DNA from: RHLJ01 sp965247355
Lineage (GTDB): Bacteria > Bacteroidota > Rhodothermia > Balneolales > Balneolaceae
Assembly (NCBI GenBank): GCA_965247355.1
Contig: OZ252011.1
Coordinates: 1,364,001-1,428,000 of the forward strand
Reading direction: 5' to 3'
DNA: 64,000 nt
The position numbers and the translations under genes were made by a program. Below, piece by piece: positions 8,500-17,347 of this stretch (position 1 is the first letter of the stretch; each line of letters begins with the position of its first letter). The notes beneath the pieces were generated by a model. The model was not told the DNA's origin, did not search any database, and saw nothing but the letters and a program-made list of their open reading frames with translations.

Positions 8500-9539
8500 G
8501 CTTCCTCCAATACTGCAGGTTCTACAAAAGTACCTTCATCTTTCGGAACAGGATTTACCCAAACCTTTCCATCCAGAACTTTTAGTTCATATGTTTTGAG
8601 CTTCTCGGTAAATGGTGGCGGGGCCTGACCGTCTTCGGGTTTATATTGATAACCATGCCACGGACAGGTAATACATCCATCTACAATACGTCCTTCTCCC
8701 AGCGGTCCCATCTGATGTTTGCACACATTATGTACCCCGGATAGTTTTCCATCATATCTGAAAATGGCAATGTTCTCTCCTTCCACAATAATCGTTTTAG
8801 CGCAATCTTCAGGGATCTCAGAAGTAAGGCAGACTTCAATAAATCCTCCTTTCTTCAGTAGATTGATATCTCTCGATATCCTTCGGTTTTCTTTGATTCC
8901 TGCTATGATATGGAGAGAAGCCAGAATTGAAAATCCTGTAATCAAAAATACCCAGTAAACCGGATGAGTTTCATATTGCAAGGCTCCGAGTGCAATGTGT
9001 AAAACCAATAATCCATAAGCCACATACACTCCCATATGCAACGTTTTCCAGATTCGGGGAGATAAGTTGTTAAGCCAAAAATCGTGGCTTGTAGCCGCCA
9101 TCAAAAAAAGAATGATCAATGCAAGGAATCCTAACGTTTGGAAAGGAAACTCACTTATTTCCCGATAATGCTCATTGGAGGTAAACACACTCACAATAGC
9201 ATTGGTATCTCCCAAAGCATGAAACTGAATAATAGAAAAGACACCGTGAATGAGTGCTATAACAAACATCGAAACGCCGAGATGGCGACGGTTATAAAGA
9301 AGTGGTAAGAATTTGGTGTTCAATCTTGCAAGCGGTCCAATGGCCAGAATAATATGCAGAAGTAAAAACGCAGTAATTGCTGTCGCGCGAATAATTAAAG
9401 TTTCTACGGTGATCTCTGGATGGAGCCATAGTTGGAATCCTGTAAAACAGGCGAGTGTGAATAAAATCCCCAGCCAGAGAATTTTGTCGTAACTCTTTTT
9501 CTGTTTATTCCACTGAACCGATGTATAGTTTACACTCAT
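8496..9539 (-). CDS. Ferric reductase-like transmembrane protein fused to Rieske [2Fe-2S] domain
   Basis: 347 residues. The N-terminal two thirds hold about six hydrophobic segments of the ferric-reductase-like (cytochrome b/NOX, YedZ/MsrQ-like) type with histidines in helices ('LLHIILAIGPLARL', 'VALIHGVFS', 'LHMGVYVAYGLLVLHIALG'), candidate heme ligands. The C-terminal ~110 residues are a Rieske domain with both cluster motifs, C-K-H and C-P-W-H ('CKHQMGPLGEG', 'CITCPWHGYQY'). This single-chain design could pass electrons between membrane heme and a 2Fe-2S cluster. Start ATG at 9539, one base after the stop of a 27-residue gene. Confidence 0.88.
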   Translation of the reverse strand: MSVNYTSVQWNKQKKSYDKILWLGILFTLACFTGFQLWLHPEITVETLIIRATAITAFLLLHIILAIGPLARLNTKFLPLLYNRRHLGVSMFVIALIHGVFSIIQFHALGDTNAIVSVFTSNEHYREISEFPFQTLGFLALIILFLMAATSHDFWLNNLSPRIWKTLHMGVYVAYGLLVLHIALGALQYETHPVYWVFLITGFSILASLHIIAGIKENRRISRDINLLKKGGFIEVCLTSEIPEDCAKTIIVEGENIAIFRYDGKLSGVHNVCKHQMGPLGEGRIVDGCITCPWHGYQYKPEDGQAPPPFTEKLKTYELKVLDGKVWVNPVPKDEGTFVEPAVLEEA

Positions 9540-9540
9540 T

Positions 9541-9624
9541 TTATAGCAGAATCAGGATTGTAATTACGATGATGGAGATCAACACCCACAATCTGAGATG
9601 TGTTTTTCTTAAAGCAGGATTCAT
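9541..9624 (-). CDS. 27-residue single-span membrane microprotein
   Basis: Very short reading frame with ATG at 9624 and TAA at 9541-9543. It reads MNPALRKTHLRL followed by a hydrophobic helix (WVLISIIVITILILL). The basic start then hydrophobic end fits a single-span inner-membrane peptide with the N-terminus inside. It begins four bases after the stop of the 64-residue gene and ends one base before the ferric-reductase ATG, so it is packed exactly into the operon. No clear Shine-Dalgarno; coupling is likely. Role unknown, perhaps a subunit or assembly peptide of the redox complex. Confidence 0.55.
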   Translation of the reverse strand: MNPALRKTHLRLWVLISIIVITILILL

Positions 9625-9628
9625 GCTT

Positions 9629-9823
9629 TTACCATTTAATTAGAAAAAGAGGCCAGAAGGTTACCAACCCGGGGAAGATCAAGACTTTAAATAGTTTTCC
9701 GCTGCCTTCTACTCCATGATCAACTTTAGTCAAACCTTTCCAGATAAAGATTACAGAAAACAGAATACCTATGATGATATAAGTCAAGATGATTGTGAGG
9801 ATTATTGTAATGGTTTGTTCCAT
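9629..9823 (-). CDS. Small two-span membrane protein (64 aa)
   Basis: ATG at 9823. Residues about 5-28 form a hydrophobic helix, followed by a polar, Gly-rich loop ('KGLTKVDHGVEGSGKLFK') and a second hydrophobic stretch ('VLIFPGLVTFWPLFLIKW'). It is the first gene of the tightly spaced run that continues through the microprotein and the ferric-reductase/Rieske fusion. Not recognised as a named family; a subunit of that membrane redox complex is the contextual guess. Confidence 0.65.
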   Translation of the reverse strand: MEQTITIILTIILTYIIIGILFSVIFIWKGLTKVDHGVEGSGKLFKVLIFPGLVTFWPLFLIKW

Positions 9824-9835
9824 AAGCTATAAATT

Positions 9836-9960
9836 AATCCTCCCTTGAGGGAGGTGTTTGAAAAAAGCGAAAGCGTTCGAAGACTGAGGGTGTTCTCAGG
9901 TTTTGGTATTTGACACCCCTCCCCGCCTCGGGCGGTACTCCCCTCAAGGGGAGATTAAAT
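9836..9960. repeat. Long imperfect inverted repeat between redox genes
   Basis: The left arm begins ATTAATCCTCCCTTGAGG and the right arm ends CTCAAGGGGAGATTAA, and inside them lie GGTGT and ACACC. The arms therefore pair over most of their length and each contains its own small palindrome (CCCTTGAGGG; CCCCTCAAGGGG). Similar CCCCTC/GAGGGG palindromes occur at 22.5, 22.7 and 28.0 kb. It fills the gap between the 64-residue gene and the glutamate-synthase-like gene and may act as a terminator or be a palindromic repeat insert. Confidence 0.65.
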
Positions 9961-9991
9961 AAATCGATATTTATTTCAGAGCAATTATTCA

Positions 9992-11608
9992 TCATTTAAC
10001 CGGCAGCACCCCCGCATAATTAATTCCTGTTAATCGATGGATATCGTAATCGAAGGTGCTCAGATCGTTGTGATTGAATTTGGAAACGGCATCATGTCCG
10101 CAGGCACGGGCTATTACTTTTACAAGTTCGGTACTTACTTCAAAGAAGTTTTTAAGTTGATTTGCCGAAGAATCGATAATAATTCGCTTTCTTAGACCTT
10201 CTTTTTGAGTAGCAATTCCAACGGGACAGTTATTACTGTTACAGGCCCGCATCCCAAGACAGCCAATTGCCTGAAGTGCAGAATTTGAAACCGCAATAGC
10301 ATCCGCACCAAGCATCATCGCTTTGGCAAAGTCTTCGGCGACTCTGAGTCCACCTGTAATAATTAACGTAACATCTTTTGCACCGACTTTATCCAGATGT
10401 CTGCGGGCTCTGGCAAGCGCCGGAATAGTAGGTACATTGATGTTATTCCGTAATACGGTTGGCGCTGAACCTGTTCCTCCGCCTCTTCCATCCAGAATGA
10501 TGTAATCCACTCCAACTTCCAGTGCGAAATCAATATCAGCTTCAACATGACTTGCCGCAATTTTGAATCCAACCGGAATACCTCCTGTTTTCTCCCGGAC
10601 TTCTTCTGCAACCTCTCTGAAATCCTCTGCTGTTTTTAAATCCGGGAAAGCTGCCGGGGAAATAGCTGTTTCTCCCTCTTCGAGTCCTCGGACTTCTGCA
10701 ATTTCTTTAGTGACTTTATTTCCGGGAAGATGTCCGCCTGTACCGGTTTTGGCTCCCTGACCGCCCTTAAAGTGAAAAGCCTGAGCTTTCATTACTTTCT
10801 CCATCGAAAAGCCAAATTTACCGGATGCAAGTTCATAAAAGTACTTTGAGTTGGCTTCCTGTTCAGCCGGAAGCATCCCTCCTTCCCCGCTGCAAATTCC
10901 TGTACCGGCCAGTTCTGCTCCTTTTGAAAGGGCAATCTTTGCTTCTCGGGAAAGTGCCCCAAAACTCATATCAGACACAAAAACCGGGATATCCAGAATC
11001 AATGGTTTTTCAGCTTTCGGGCCGATGGTAACTTTCGTAGATACTTCTTCATCATCCAGAAGCGGTCGACTTGCAAGCTGAGCCGGTAAAAACTGAATAT
11101 CCTCCCATTTTGGAAGGGTATTCCGATCAACTCCCATTGCTTCAGACGGACCATGATGGCCAAAGTTCTTGAGTCCGTTTCTGGATAATTCTTTAATGAA
11201 CCCCGTATAAGGTTCCTCATCAACAGGATGAGTATCTGCATAAGCTCCCAGATATTCATCCCTGTTAAATGGCTGGGGATGATCGATCAAATATTGATTT
11301 ACTTCCTCCTCGTTGATCCACACTCCTCCATCCTCAACCCAGGCTTTAAACTTGTGCAACGCTTCTGAGTTATCGTATTCACTTACACCGGTATCGTATC
11401 TGAAATCCCACCCGTGAACTCCACAAATAAGATTTTCACCTTCGATATGTCCATCCCCTAACAACGCACCTCTGTGTAAACAACGTCCATATAAAACCGA
11501 AACTTCATCTCCATACCTGATAACAACCAGATCAAGCCCATTCACCAATTTATGCTTCGGCTCTTTTTCCCCAAGACCATCCAACTCACACAGCTTAAAT
11601 TCTTGCAT
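9992..11608 (-). CDS. Rieske domain fused to FMN-binding glutamate synthase-like domain
   Basis: 538 residues from the ATG at 11608 (TTG three codons upstream is the alternative). Residues 1-90 are a Rieske-type domain with C43-L-H45 and C62-G-V-H65. The rest is the GltB-like FMN TIM barrel ('GFSMEKVMKAQAFHFKGGQGAKTGTGGHLPG', here in parts) and includes the [3Fe-4S] cysteine signature C-x5-C-x4-C in 'CLGMRACNSNNCPVGIATQ'. There is no glutaminase domain, so it is an archaeal-type/orphan glutamate synthase relative. It may accept electrons via the Rieske cluster rather than from GltD. Monocistronic by spacing. Confidence 0.9.
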   Translation of the reverse strand: MQEFKLCELDGLGEKEPKHKLVNGLDLVVIRYGDEVSVLYGRCLHRGALLGDGHIEGENLICGVHGWDFRYDTGVSEYDNSEALHKFKAWVEDGGVWINEEEVNQYLIDHPQPFNRDEYLGAYADTHPVDEEPYTGFIKELSRNGLKNFGHHGPSEAMGVDRNTLPKWEDIQFLPAQLASRPLLDDEEVSTKVTIGPKAEKPLILDIPVFVSDMSFGALSREAKIALSKGAELAGTGICSGEGGMLPAEQEANSKYFYELASGKFGFSMEKVMKAQAFHFKGGQGAKTGTGGHLPGNKVTKEIAEVRGLEEGETAISPAAFPDLKTAEDFREVAEEVREKTGGIPVGFKIAASHVEADIDFALEVGVDYIILDGRGGGTGSAPTVLRNNINVPTIPALARARRHLDKVGAKDVTLIITGGLRVAEDFAKAMMLGADAIAVSNSALQAIGCLGMRACNSNNCPVGIATQKEGLRKRIIIDSSANQLKNFFEVSTELVKVIARACGHDAVSKFNHNDLSTFDYDIHRLTGINYAGVLPVK

Positions 11609-11763
11609 TCCTATCAATTTGTTTAATAATACCCGATCAATAAAGTAAAAATCGAACTCAATAGCTGTAACGAAAGTATAACCAGTTAGCTACACAACTC
11701 GTGAGAAATCTTATCAATTGACACTTAGTCGGAGTAGCTTTACCCTTAAGCAAATTTTAGCCT

Positions 11764-12603
11764 ATGACAACCCGAATATTTTTATTTATAAGCTTACTTC
11801 TAACGGCGGCTTGCGCTCAAACCTCAAAAGAAGACTCCACTAATAAATGGGATTCTGCTGAATTGGTTTGGAGTGATGAGTTCGATGGCTCAGAAGTTGA
11901 TACCACGAAATGGATTTTTGAGGAAGGTGACTGGGGTTGGGGAAATAATGAATTGCAAGACTACCAACCTTTTGGTTCCGGAAATACAACAGTACAGAAT
12001 GGAATTCTGAGTATTACTGCAAAACTTGTCGGTGAAGGGCAGAATGTCGGAGATTATACATCGGTTAGACTCAATAGCAAAGAAGCCTTTTTGTATGGAC
12101 GAATGGAAATCAGAGCTAAAATGCCTGCTCATGAAGGAAATGGTGTGTGGCCCGCTCTCTGGATGCTAGGTGATATGTTCAGAGATGGTGGTGGTTGGCC
12201 ACGATCCGGAGAAATCGATATTATGGAATATGTGAGTTACCGACCTGATTCAACCTTAGTTACCATACACACTACAGCCAATAATCATGTGGATGGTACT
12301 CAGGTTAGTTCCGGCTTCTTCCCCCTGCCTACGATCGAGGAAGAATTTCATAATTTTGGAATTCTTTGGGAAGAAAATGTGCTTCATTTTTATATTGATG
12401 AAATAGATAACATTGTTCTTACGTTCAGGAGACCGGATAACTTTAATCAGGCGAACTGGCCGTTTAATAAGCCTTTTTACTTTTTAATCAACATTGCAGT
12501 CGGTGGTAATTTAGGTGGAGCAAAGGGAGTTGATGACTCAATTTTCCCATCCACTATGGAAGTCGATTACGTACGTGTTTGGCAACTGACTGATAACAAT
12601 TAA
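11764..12603 (+). CDS. Glycoside hydrolase family 16 lipoprotein (laminarinase-like)
   Basis: 279 residues. The N-terminus is a lipoprotein signal with lipobox TAAC (ISLLLTAACAQT), so the enzyme is probably anchored at the cell surface or outer membrane. The GH16 catalytic ExDxxE motif is in 'GEIDIMEYVSY', preceded by 'WPALWMLG' and followed by 'HNFGILWEE' and 'YVRVWQL' as in beta-1,3-glucanases. Expected to cut laminarin-type beta-glucans. Followed after four bases by a paralogue on the same strand. Confidence 0.93.
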   Translation: MTTRIFLFISLLLTAACAQTSKEDSTNKWDSAELVWSDEFDGSEVDTTKWIFEEGDWGWGNNELQDYQPFGSGNTTVQNGILSITAKLVGEGQNVGDYTSVRLNSKEAFLYGRMEIRAKMPAHEGNGVWPALWMLGDMFRDGGGWPRSGEIDIMEYVSYRPDSTLVTIHTTANNHVDGTQVSSGFFPLPTIEEEFHNFGILWEENVLHFYIDEIDNIVLTFRRPDNFNQANWPFNKPFYFLINIAVGGNLGGAKGVDDSIFPSTMEVDYVRVWQLTDNN

Positions 12604-12607
12604 TATT

Positions 12608-13420
12608 ATGATGAAGAGAAATATACTACTAGTACTTTTACTGCCCTTTTTAATTTTGAGCTGCAACGATAGTGGCTCGGGTCCTGATGAGCTTAAAGGT
12701 TTAATTTGGAGTGATGAATTTGATGGGAATTCCGTAGACCTGACTAAGTGGCGATTTGAGACAGGAGCTAATGGATGGGGAAACAATGAATGGCAAAATT
12801 ATACCGATAATAGTGCCGAAGTCAGCAATGGCACTCTGAAAATCATAGCCCGTAAAATTGGTGATGGGCAGGAAGTTGGTGACTATTATTCAGCCAGGAT
12901 GAATTCTCTGGAAAGCTTTACTTATGGAAGAATGGAAATCAGAGCTAAAATTCCGGATGACAAAGGAAACGGACTTTGGCCTGCCATTTGGATGTTAGGA
13001 GAAAACATATCTGAAGTAGGATGGCCCGCCTGTGGTGAAATTGACATTATGGAATATGTGAGCTACCGGCCGAATACTTTTTACTCTACCATTCATAGTA
13101 CAGCAAACAATCACCGGGATGGTACAGCAATCGGGTCGGGCGATGTATCTCTTCCGGATATCGAGGAAGAATTCAATATTTTCGGAATTATCTGGAAAGA
13201 AAATGGAATCAGTTTTTATGTGGAAGACCAGAACAATGTGATCTTTCAGTTTCCCAAACCACAAAATGCAAATGCAGATAACTGGCCGTTTGACAAGCCT
13301 CATTTCTTTTTGCTGAACATGGCAGTAGGTGGAGACTGGGGTGGTTCACAAGGTGTAGATGATACTATTTTCCCCGCTACCTTTGAGATTGATTATGTAC
13401 GGGTTTTTGAACTGGATTAG
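12608..13420 (+). CDS. Glycoside hydrolase family 16 lipoprotein, tandem paralogue
   Basis: 270 residues, lipobox ILSC after a hydrophobic stretch (VLLLPFLILSCND). It shares the GH16 core with the upstream gene: 'WPAIWMLGENIS', the catalytic 'GEIDIMEYVSYRPN', 'FGIIWKENGISFYVE' and the C-terminal 'YVRVFEL'. The close similarity and four-base gap indicate a tandem duplication acting on beta-glucan. Its stop lies inside a hairpin shared with the convergent Hint gene. Confidence 0.93.
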   Translation: MMKRNILLVLLLPFLILSCNDSGSGPDELKGLIWSDEFDGNSVDLTKWRFETGANGWGNNEWQNYTDNSAEVSNGTLKIIARKIGDGQEVGDYYSARMNSLESFTYGRMEIRAKIPDDKGNGLWPAIWMLGENISEVGWPACGEIDIMEYVSYRPNTFYSTIHSTANNHRDGTAIGSGDVSLPDIEEEFNIFGIIWKENGISFYVEDQNNVIFQFPKPQNANADNWPFDKPHFFLLNMAVGGDWGGSQGVDDTIFPATFEIDYVRVFELD

Positions 13421-13436
13421 GAGTTTATCCTAATCC
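13414..13436. terminator. Shared hairpin between convergent genes
   Basis: A perfect 8-bp inverted repeat, GGATTAGG (13414-13421) with CCTAATCC (13429-13436) and a 7-base loop. It includes the stop codons of both the GH16 gene (TAG 13418-13420) and the Hint gene (complement of 13430-13432). Plausible bidirectional terminator, though the U-run is weak on both sides. Confidence 0.55.
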
Positions 13437-14428
13437 TTCTGCTTTACTACTACTCCATTCATCAGCAGTGGGTTGCCTCCTTCCGTTTCAATACTGAAAA
13501 CCGGTTGCACACCTTCACCTGATTCGCTGACGCTATAAACTGTATAAGAGATGTACTCTTTAGCCTCTTCATCCCATGAGAGAATGGTTTCCCCTCCCTG
13601 GATCTCCCCCATTTGCTTATGACCTGAACTAGTGAGCATTGGGTGATTAGGAGTAGCTTTCAATTCTTTGGTTTTGAGAAGGAATTCAATCCCCGATGGT
13701 TCTTCAATCCTCTGTGCATGTATAAGCGTTAATGTCGTAATCGCATAATTCTCAGGAGTGTGTTCAATGAGCTTATTCACCTTCATTACCGACTTGAGGT
13801 TGGTTACCGGATCAACAGTAATTACCCTATCTCCTACTTGTACCTCACTCAAATATTTAGAAGACCCATCTTCCAGTGAAACTAACTGATCACCCGGGAA
13901 GCAAATATCCGAACCATAGGTTGCATGTTCGTCTTCAGTCAGATCTAGTCCTGATCCTTTCATCATCTGAAATGAGAATTCCCTTGAAAGCACATAAGAA
14001 AGCTTCAGAACAAAGTTTTCCTCAACCTTATCAATGGCATGAATATCTTCAAAATACTGCTCCCAGACTTCTCCATTGGCACCAAAATTTGGAACTAATG
14101 TTTTGTACAAAGTTCCGGTCTCTGTAGTGTAAAACACCATTACCCCCAGATCGATTAAGTCCTGCCGCGCAACGAGTTTGTATAAATCCACCCGCTTACG
14201 TTTACCATCGTCACCGGTTATGTAGATAGGATCTCGAAGTTCGTATCGATCGAGAATGTATTTGTTCTCAAACTTCACATAAGTATCGTTATCCAGATCT
14301 TCTATTTCAAAGGTTTTTGCAAGTTCATATTCTTCCTTGGTAATAGGTCTTGTATCCTGTGCAATTCCCAATTGTGAAGAAAGTAGACTGATTAAAAACA
14401 AGAATAAAAGAGATTTAAATACTCGCAT
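13430..14428 (-). CDS. Secreted protein with C-terminal Hint (hedgehog/intein-like) domain
   Basis: 332 residues with a signal peptide (VFKSLLFLFLISLLSS). Residues ~26-174 form an N-terminal domain I do not recognise. From residue 176 the sequence is a Hint domain: it starts with the nucleophile Cys in 'ICFPGDQLVSLEDG', has 'VGDRVITVDP', and the block-B TxxH in 'ATPNHPML' (T259, H262). It ends 'LLMNGVVVKQKD', with no HN plus Cys/Ser C-extein junction. Autocleavage or thioester release at C176 rather than splicing is the reasonable inference. Last gene of an operon, six bases after the aminotransferase stop. Confidence 0.85.
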   Translation of the reverse strand: MRVFKSLLFLFLISLLSSQLGIAQDTRPITKEEYELAKTFEIEDLDNDTYVKFENKYILDRYELRDPIYITGDDGKRKRVDLYKLVARQDLIDLGVMVFYTTETGTLYKTLVPNFGANGEVWEQYFEDIHAIDKVEENFVLKLSYVLSREFSFQMMKGSGLDLTEDEHATYGSDICFPGDQLVSLEDGSSKYLSEVQVGDRVITVDPVTNLKSVMKVNKLIEHTPENYAITTLTLIHAQRIEEPSGIEFLLKTKELKATPNHPMLTSSGHKQMGEIQGGETILSWDEEAKEYISYTVYSVSESGEGVQPVFSIETEGGNPLLMNGVVVKQKD

Positions 14429-14434
14429 ATTGAT

Positions 14435-15622
14435 CTAAGAAATTTGTTTAAATGCTTTGGCAAATGCTTCCATTTGTGGCATGGTACCAATACTTACCCG
14501 GCACCAATATTGATCATCGAATTCCCAGTTACGTACAGCAACACCACGTTTAAACATTTCCTGAGAAAATCTTTCGCCTTTCATGTTGATGGGAAACATT
14601 ACAAAATTGGTTGATGATGGTATATATGAATACCCCTCTCCTTCAAGAACCTTATAGAGATATTCTTTGCTGGCCATCGTTTTAGCTTTGGCTGAATCAA
14701 GAAATTCAAAATCTCTGTACGCCACAGCAGCAGCAGCAATTGTTGGTCCCGAAATACCCATGAAACCACGGCAATGATCAGTCAGAATTTTAGTATTCTC
14801 TTCATTTGCTACTGAATACCCCATTCTCAGACCTGCAAAACCGTATAGTTTTGAAAACGTACGAGCTACAATTACATCATATCCTTCACGAACCAAGCTT
14901 ATCATGCTGGCACCATCAGGATCATCCAGATATTCTATGTATGCCTCATCAATAAATACGGTCGCTTTTTTTGAAACCCTCTTACAAAAAGATTTTAATT
15001 CTTCGGTGTCGAGTACCGTTGCTGTTGGGTTATTTGGGTTAACCAGATATACCAGCTTAGTATTCTCATCTATTTTGGCTTCCATAGCTTTAAGATCCAA
15101 TTTGTACTCAGAGGTAAGAGGAACCCAACGTACTTCAGCTCCTAATTCTTCAGCAAAAGCCGGCATATCTGCATAGCTGGGATCAGCGGAAATAATATTA
15201 CCTCCAATTTTAGTGTAATAGATTCCACTTGCTGTAAGAATATCAGATGAACCTGCGGTAATAAGAACATTCTCAATTTTTACCCCTTCTTGATTGGCGA
15301 TTCTTTCTATAAAAGCTTCGCCTTCTATGAATGGATACTGGTACCCTTTCTCTAATGCTTTAACTATGGATTCTTTAGCTTTAGGTGATGGACCAAATGG
15401 ATTTTCGTTAGCCATAAGCCTGATGAAATCCGGAGCATCTTGTTGAAGTGTTTTTACAAATTCTGCATCGGAAACAAATTTCCGTGAGGACTTCAGGTTT
15501 CTTTTAATTTCTTCAATGCTTCGTGTTTTAGGAACAAAGCCCAATGTAGACATTGAAAGCCCACCTGCCAGAAGAGCCCCCCCTGATCTTAACCACTCTT
15601 TTCTATTCATTACAGATCCCAT
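14435..15622 (-). CDS. Exported HisC-like PLP-dependent aminotransferase
   Basis: 395 residues of fold-type I aminotransferase, closest in style to histidinol-phosphate aminotransferases: 'ANENPFGPSPKA', 'NPNNPTATVL', 'VFIDEAYIEY' and the PLP-lysine region 'ARTFSKLYGFAGLRMGYS'. Unlike true HisC it begins with an export signal, 'NRKEWLRSGGALLAGG', resembling Tat signals with an Arg-Lys pair. ATG at 15622 follows AAGGG; an ATG four codons on is the alternative. Lies between the amine oxidase and Hint genes, so the three are probably coexpressed. Substrate unknown. Confidence 0.88.
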   Translation of the reverse strand: MGSVMNRKEWLRSGGALLAGGLSMSTLGFVPKTRSIEEIKRNLKSSRKFVSDAEFVKTLQQDAPDFIRLMANENPFGPSPKAKESIVKALEKGYQYPFIEGEAFIERIANQEGVKIENVLITAGSSDILTASGIYYTKIGGNIISADPSYADMPAFAEELGAEVRWVPLTSEYKLDLKAMEAKIDENTKLVYLVNPNNPTATVLDTEELKSFCKRVSKKATVFIDEAYIEYLDDPDGASMISLVREGYDVIVARTFSKLYGFAGLRMGYSVANEENTKILTDHCRGFMGISGPTIAAAAVAYRDFEFLDSAKAKTMASKEYLYKVLEGEGYSYIPSSTNFVMFPINMKGERFSQEMFKRGVAVRNWEFDDQYWCRVSIGTMPQMEAFAKAFKQIS

Positions 15623-15640
15623 ATTGTTAACCCTTATTAT

Positions 15641-17221
15641 TTACCCTTTTGTTATAGGATAGTTAAAATTTTGACCACTAACTTTACTATGAATTTCAGC
15701 AACTACGCTTCTTGCCGATTCAAATGCGCCTGCCATCCACGCATTTAAATAGGTCATGTGTTCACCAGCGAAATACACATTCTTTTCCGGTTGTCTCAGT
15801 ACATCATAAATTGATGCTCTGGACCTTGAATTATATTCTGCCCATCCTCCCATGCTATACCTGGTTTTATCCCAGTTTACAGAAAAAGATTGCTCGAATT
15901 CTTCGTTATACTGAGGATGTATCAGGCTACCTTTTTGTAAAGCGATCGCTTCTCTGTCGCTATAATTCATACCGCCTGTTTTCTCAGCTTTATCACCAAA
16001 ATTGTAGTATCCGATCAGCAAACCTTTTTCAGAGTGATAATCGTTAGATGGATAGAAAATCTGTTGAATGTCATTATTGGTATTAGTAATCCCACCATAA
16101 ATACCTTCGTCTTCTTCCCAAAAACGTCGTTTAAACTGTAATCCAATCTTTCCGGTTGTATTGTAACTTGCGTAATCAATAGCACGACTTACCGTCCCTG
16201 AAAAATTATGATTAATGTAACTGAGTACCGGTAACGGAATGGTGCAGATACAGAAGTCAGCCTCTATCATTTTTTCTCCCTCTCTGGATGAATAAGCGAC
16301 TTGTACGCCACTTTCTTTATTATTGATAGAAGTGACTTCTGCCTCCAGCGTAATCATCGGTTTAATTTTTTCCTCAATCGCGCTGGCAATCCTATCCATG
16401 CCACCAACCGCCTGGAACATCGTCATTTGGAGTTCATAGGTATATTCTGCCACATTGTAAAAATCCGGTTCCATCAGTCCTGATGAAATAATATCAGCAA
16501 GTTGAAAGGCTTCTGAGTCCTCCCCTGGATTTACACCTGGTGCAGTTTTGTAGCCCCTTCGGGCTGATGCTTTATATAAATTATCCGGATCGAGTCCTCC
16601 CTCAGCCTGAAGAAAGTGAAGAATTTTCTCGATATCATCCTGAGACATTGGCAGGTTCAATTCACCCTGATCTACGGCTTTCGCTAATAACTCTGAGGTA
16701 TATCCCCGAATATCATATTGGATTTCGCGTTTACGGATTTTCCGGTTCGACAGAGGCCCGTCTCCTTCACTGTAAAAATAGGCTGATTCATTAACATTGT
16801 TATAAATCTCGATTGGTACACCGAATTCCTTACAATAATGTAGTGTAAGCTGGTGATGATGAGGAATTCTGCTCGGACCTGCATTAAAATAAAGACCTTT
16901 ATCAAAGGATGCTTTTTGTATGCCGAATTCAGTTTCAGTATTGGTACTTCCACCACGAACACTCCAGCAACGCCCACCTACCCGATCACGGGCTTCAAGA
17001 ACAGTACAATTATATCCTAATTTACTAAGTTCATAAGCTGCTGTCATTCCGGCGAGTCCGGCCCCGAGGATAACTACGCTTCCACCATCATAGGTTTTTT
17101 CAGGATCAAAAGAATAGACAGGAGCGTCTTTGATTAAATCCAGGGCGAGTAAAGAAGTGTAGGCTCCACCAAAAAGGGCACCACTTTTTTTTATAAAATC
17201 TTTTCTGGAAAAGCTGGACAA
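15641..17221 (-). CDS. Flavin-containing amine/L-amino-acid oxidase, exported
   Basis: 526 residues. Near the N-terminus is a Tat-like signal (SRKDFIKKSGALFGG), then the FAD Rossmann motif 'VVILGAGLAGMTAAYEL' and 'LEARDRVGGR'. The C-terminal FAD contact is 'VYFAGEHMTYLNAWMAGAFES'. This is the monoamine oxidase/L-amino acid oxidase family, which deaminates amines or amino acids with release of hydrogen peroxide. The only in-frame start is TTG at 17221 (a stop lies a few codons upstream). First gene of the oxidase, aminotransferase, Hint operon, with 18- and 6-base gaps. Confidence 0.9.
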   Translation of the reverse strand: MSSFSRKDFIKKSGALFGGAYTSLLALDLIKDAPVYSFDPEKTYDGGSVVILGAGLAGMTAAYELSKLGYNCTVLEARDRVGGRCWSVRGGSTNTETEFGIQKASFDKGLYFNAGPSRIPHHHQLTLHYCKEFGVPIEIYNNVNESAYFYSEGDGPLSNRKIRKREIQYDIRGYTSELLAKAVDQGELNLPMSQDDIEKILHFLQAEGGLDPDNLYKASARRGYKTAPGVNPGEDSEAFQLADIISSGLMEPDFYNVAEYTYELQMTMFQAVGGMDRIASAIEEKIKPMITLEAEVTSINNKESGVQVAYSSREGEKMIEADFCICTIPLPVLSYINHNFSGTVSRAIDYASYNTTGKIGLQFKRRFWEEDEGIYGGITNTNNDIQQIFYPSNDYHSEKGLLIGYYNFGDKAEKTGGMNYSDREAIALQKGSLIHPQYNEEFEQSFSVNWDKTRYSMGGWAEYNSRSRASIYDVLRQPEKNVYFAGEHMTYLNAWMAGAFESARSVVAEIHSKVSGQNFNYPITKG

Positions 17222-17347
17222 CTGATTTAAAATTAAATTACAGCCTTATTTTATTTAATCAATGAAAATATAATACGGAATAATATTTTTATTACTAAAC
17301 CATCTGACTGAAAATTTATGCTTTATACGCTATCAAGACTAAATAAT

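Noticed and set aside
14435..15622. Calling this gene hisC for histidine synthesis
   Set aside because: It carries an export signal and sits with an amine oxidase and a Hint protein, not with his genes.
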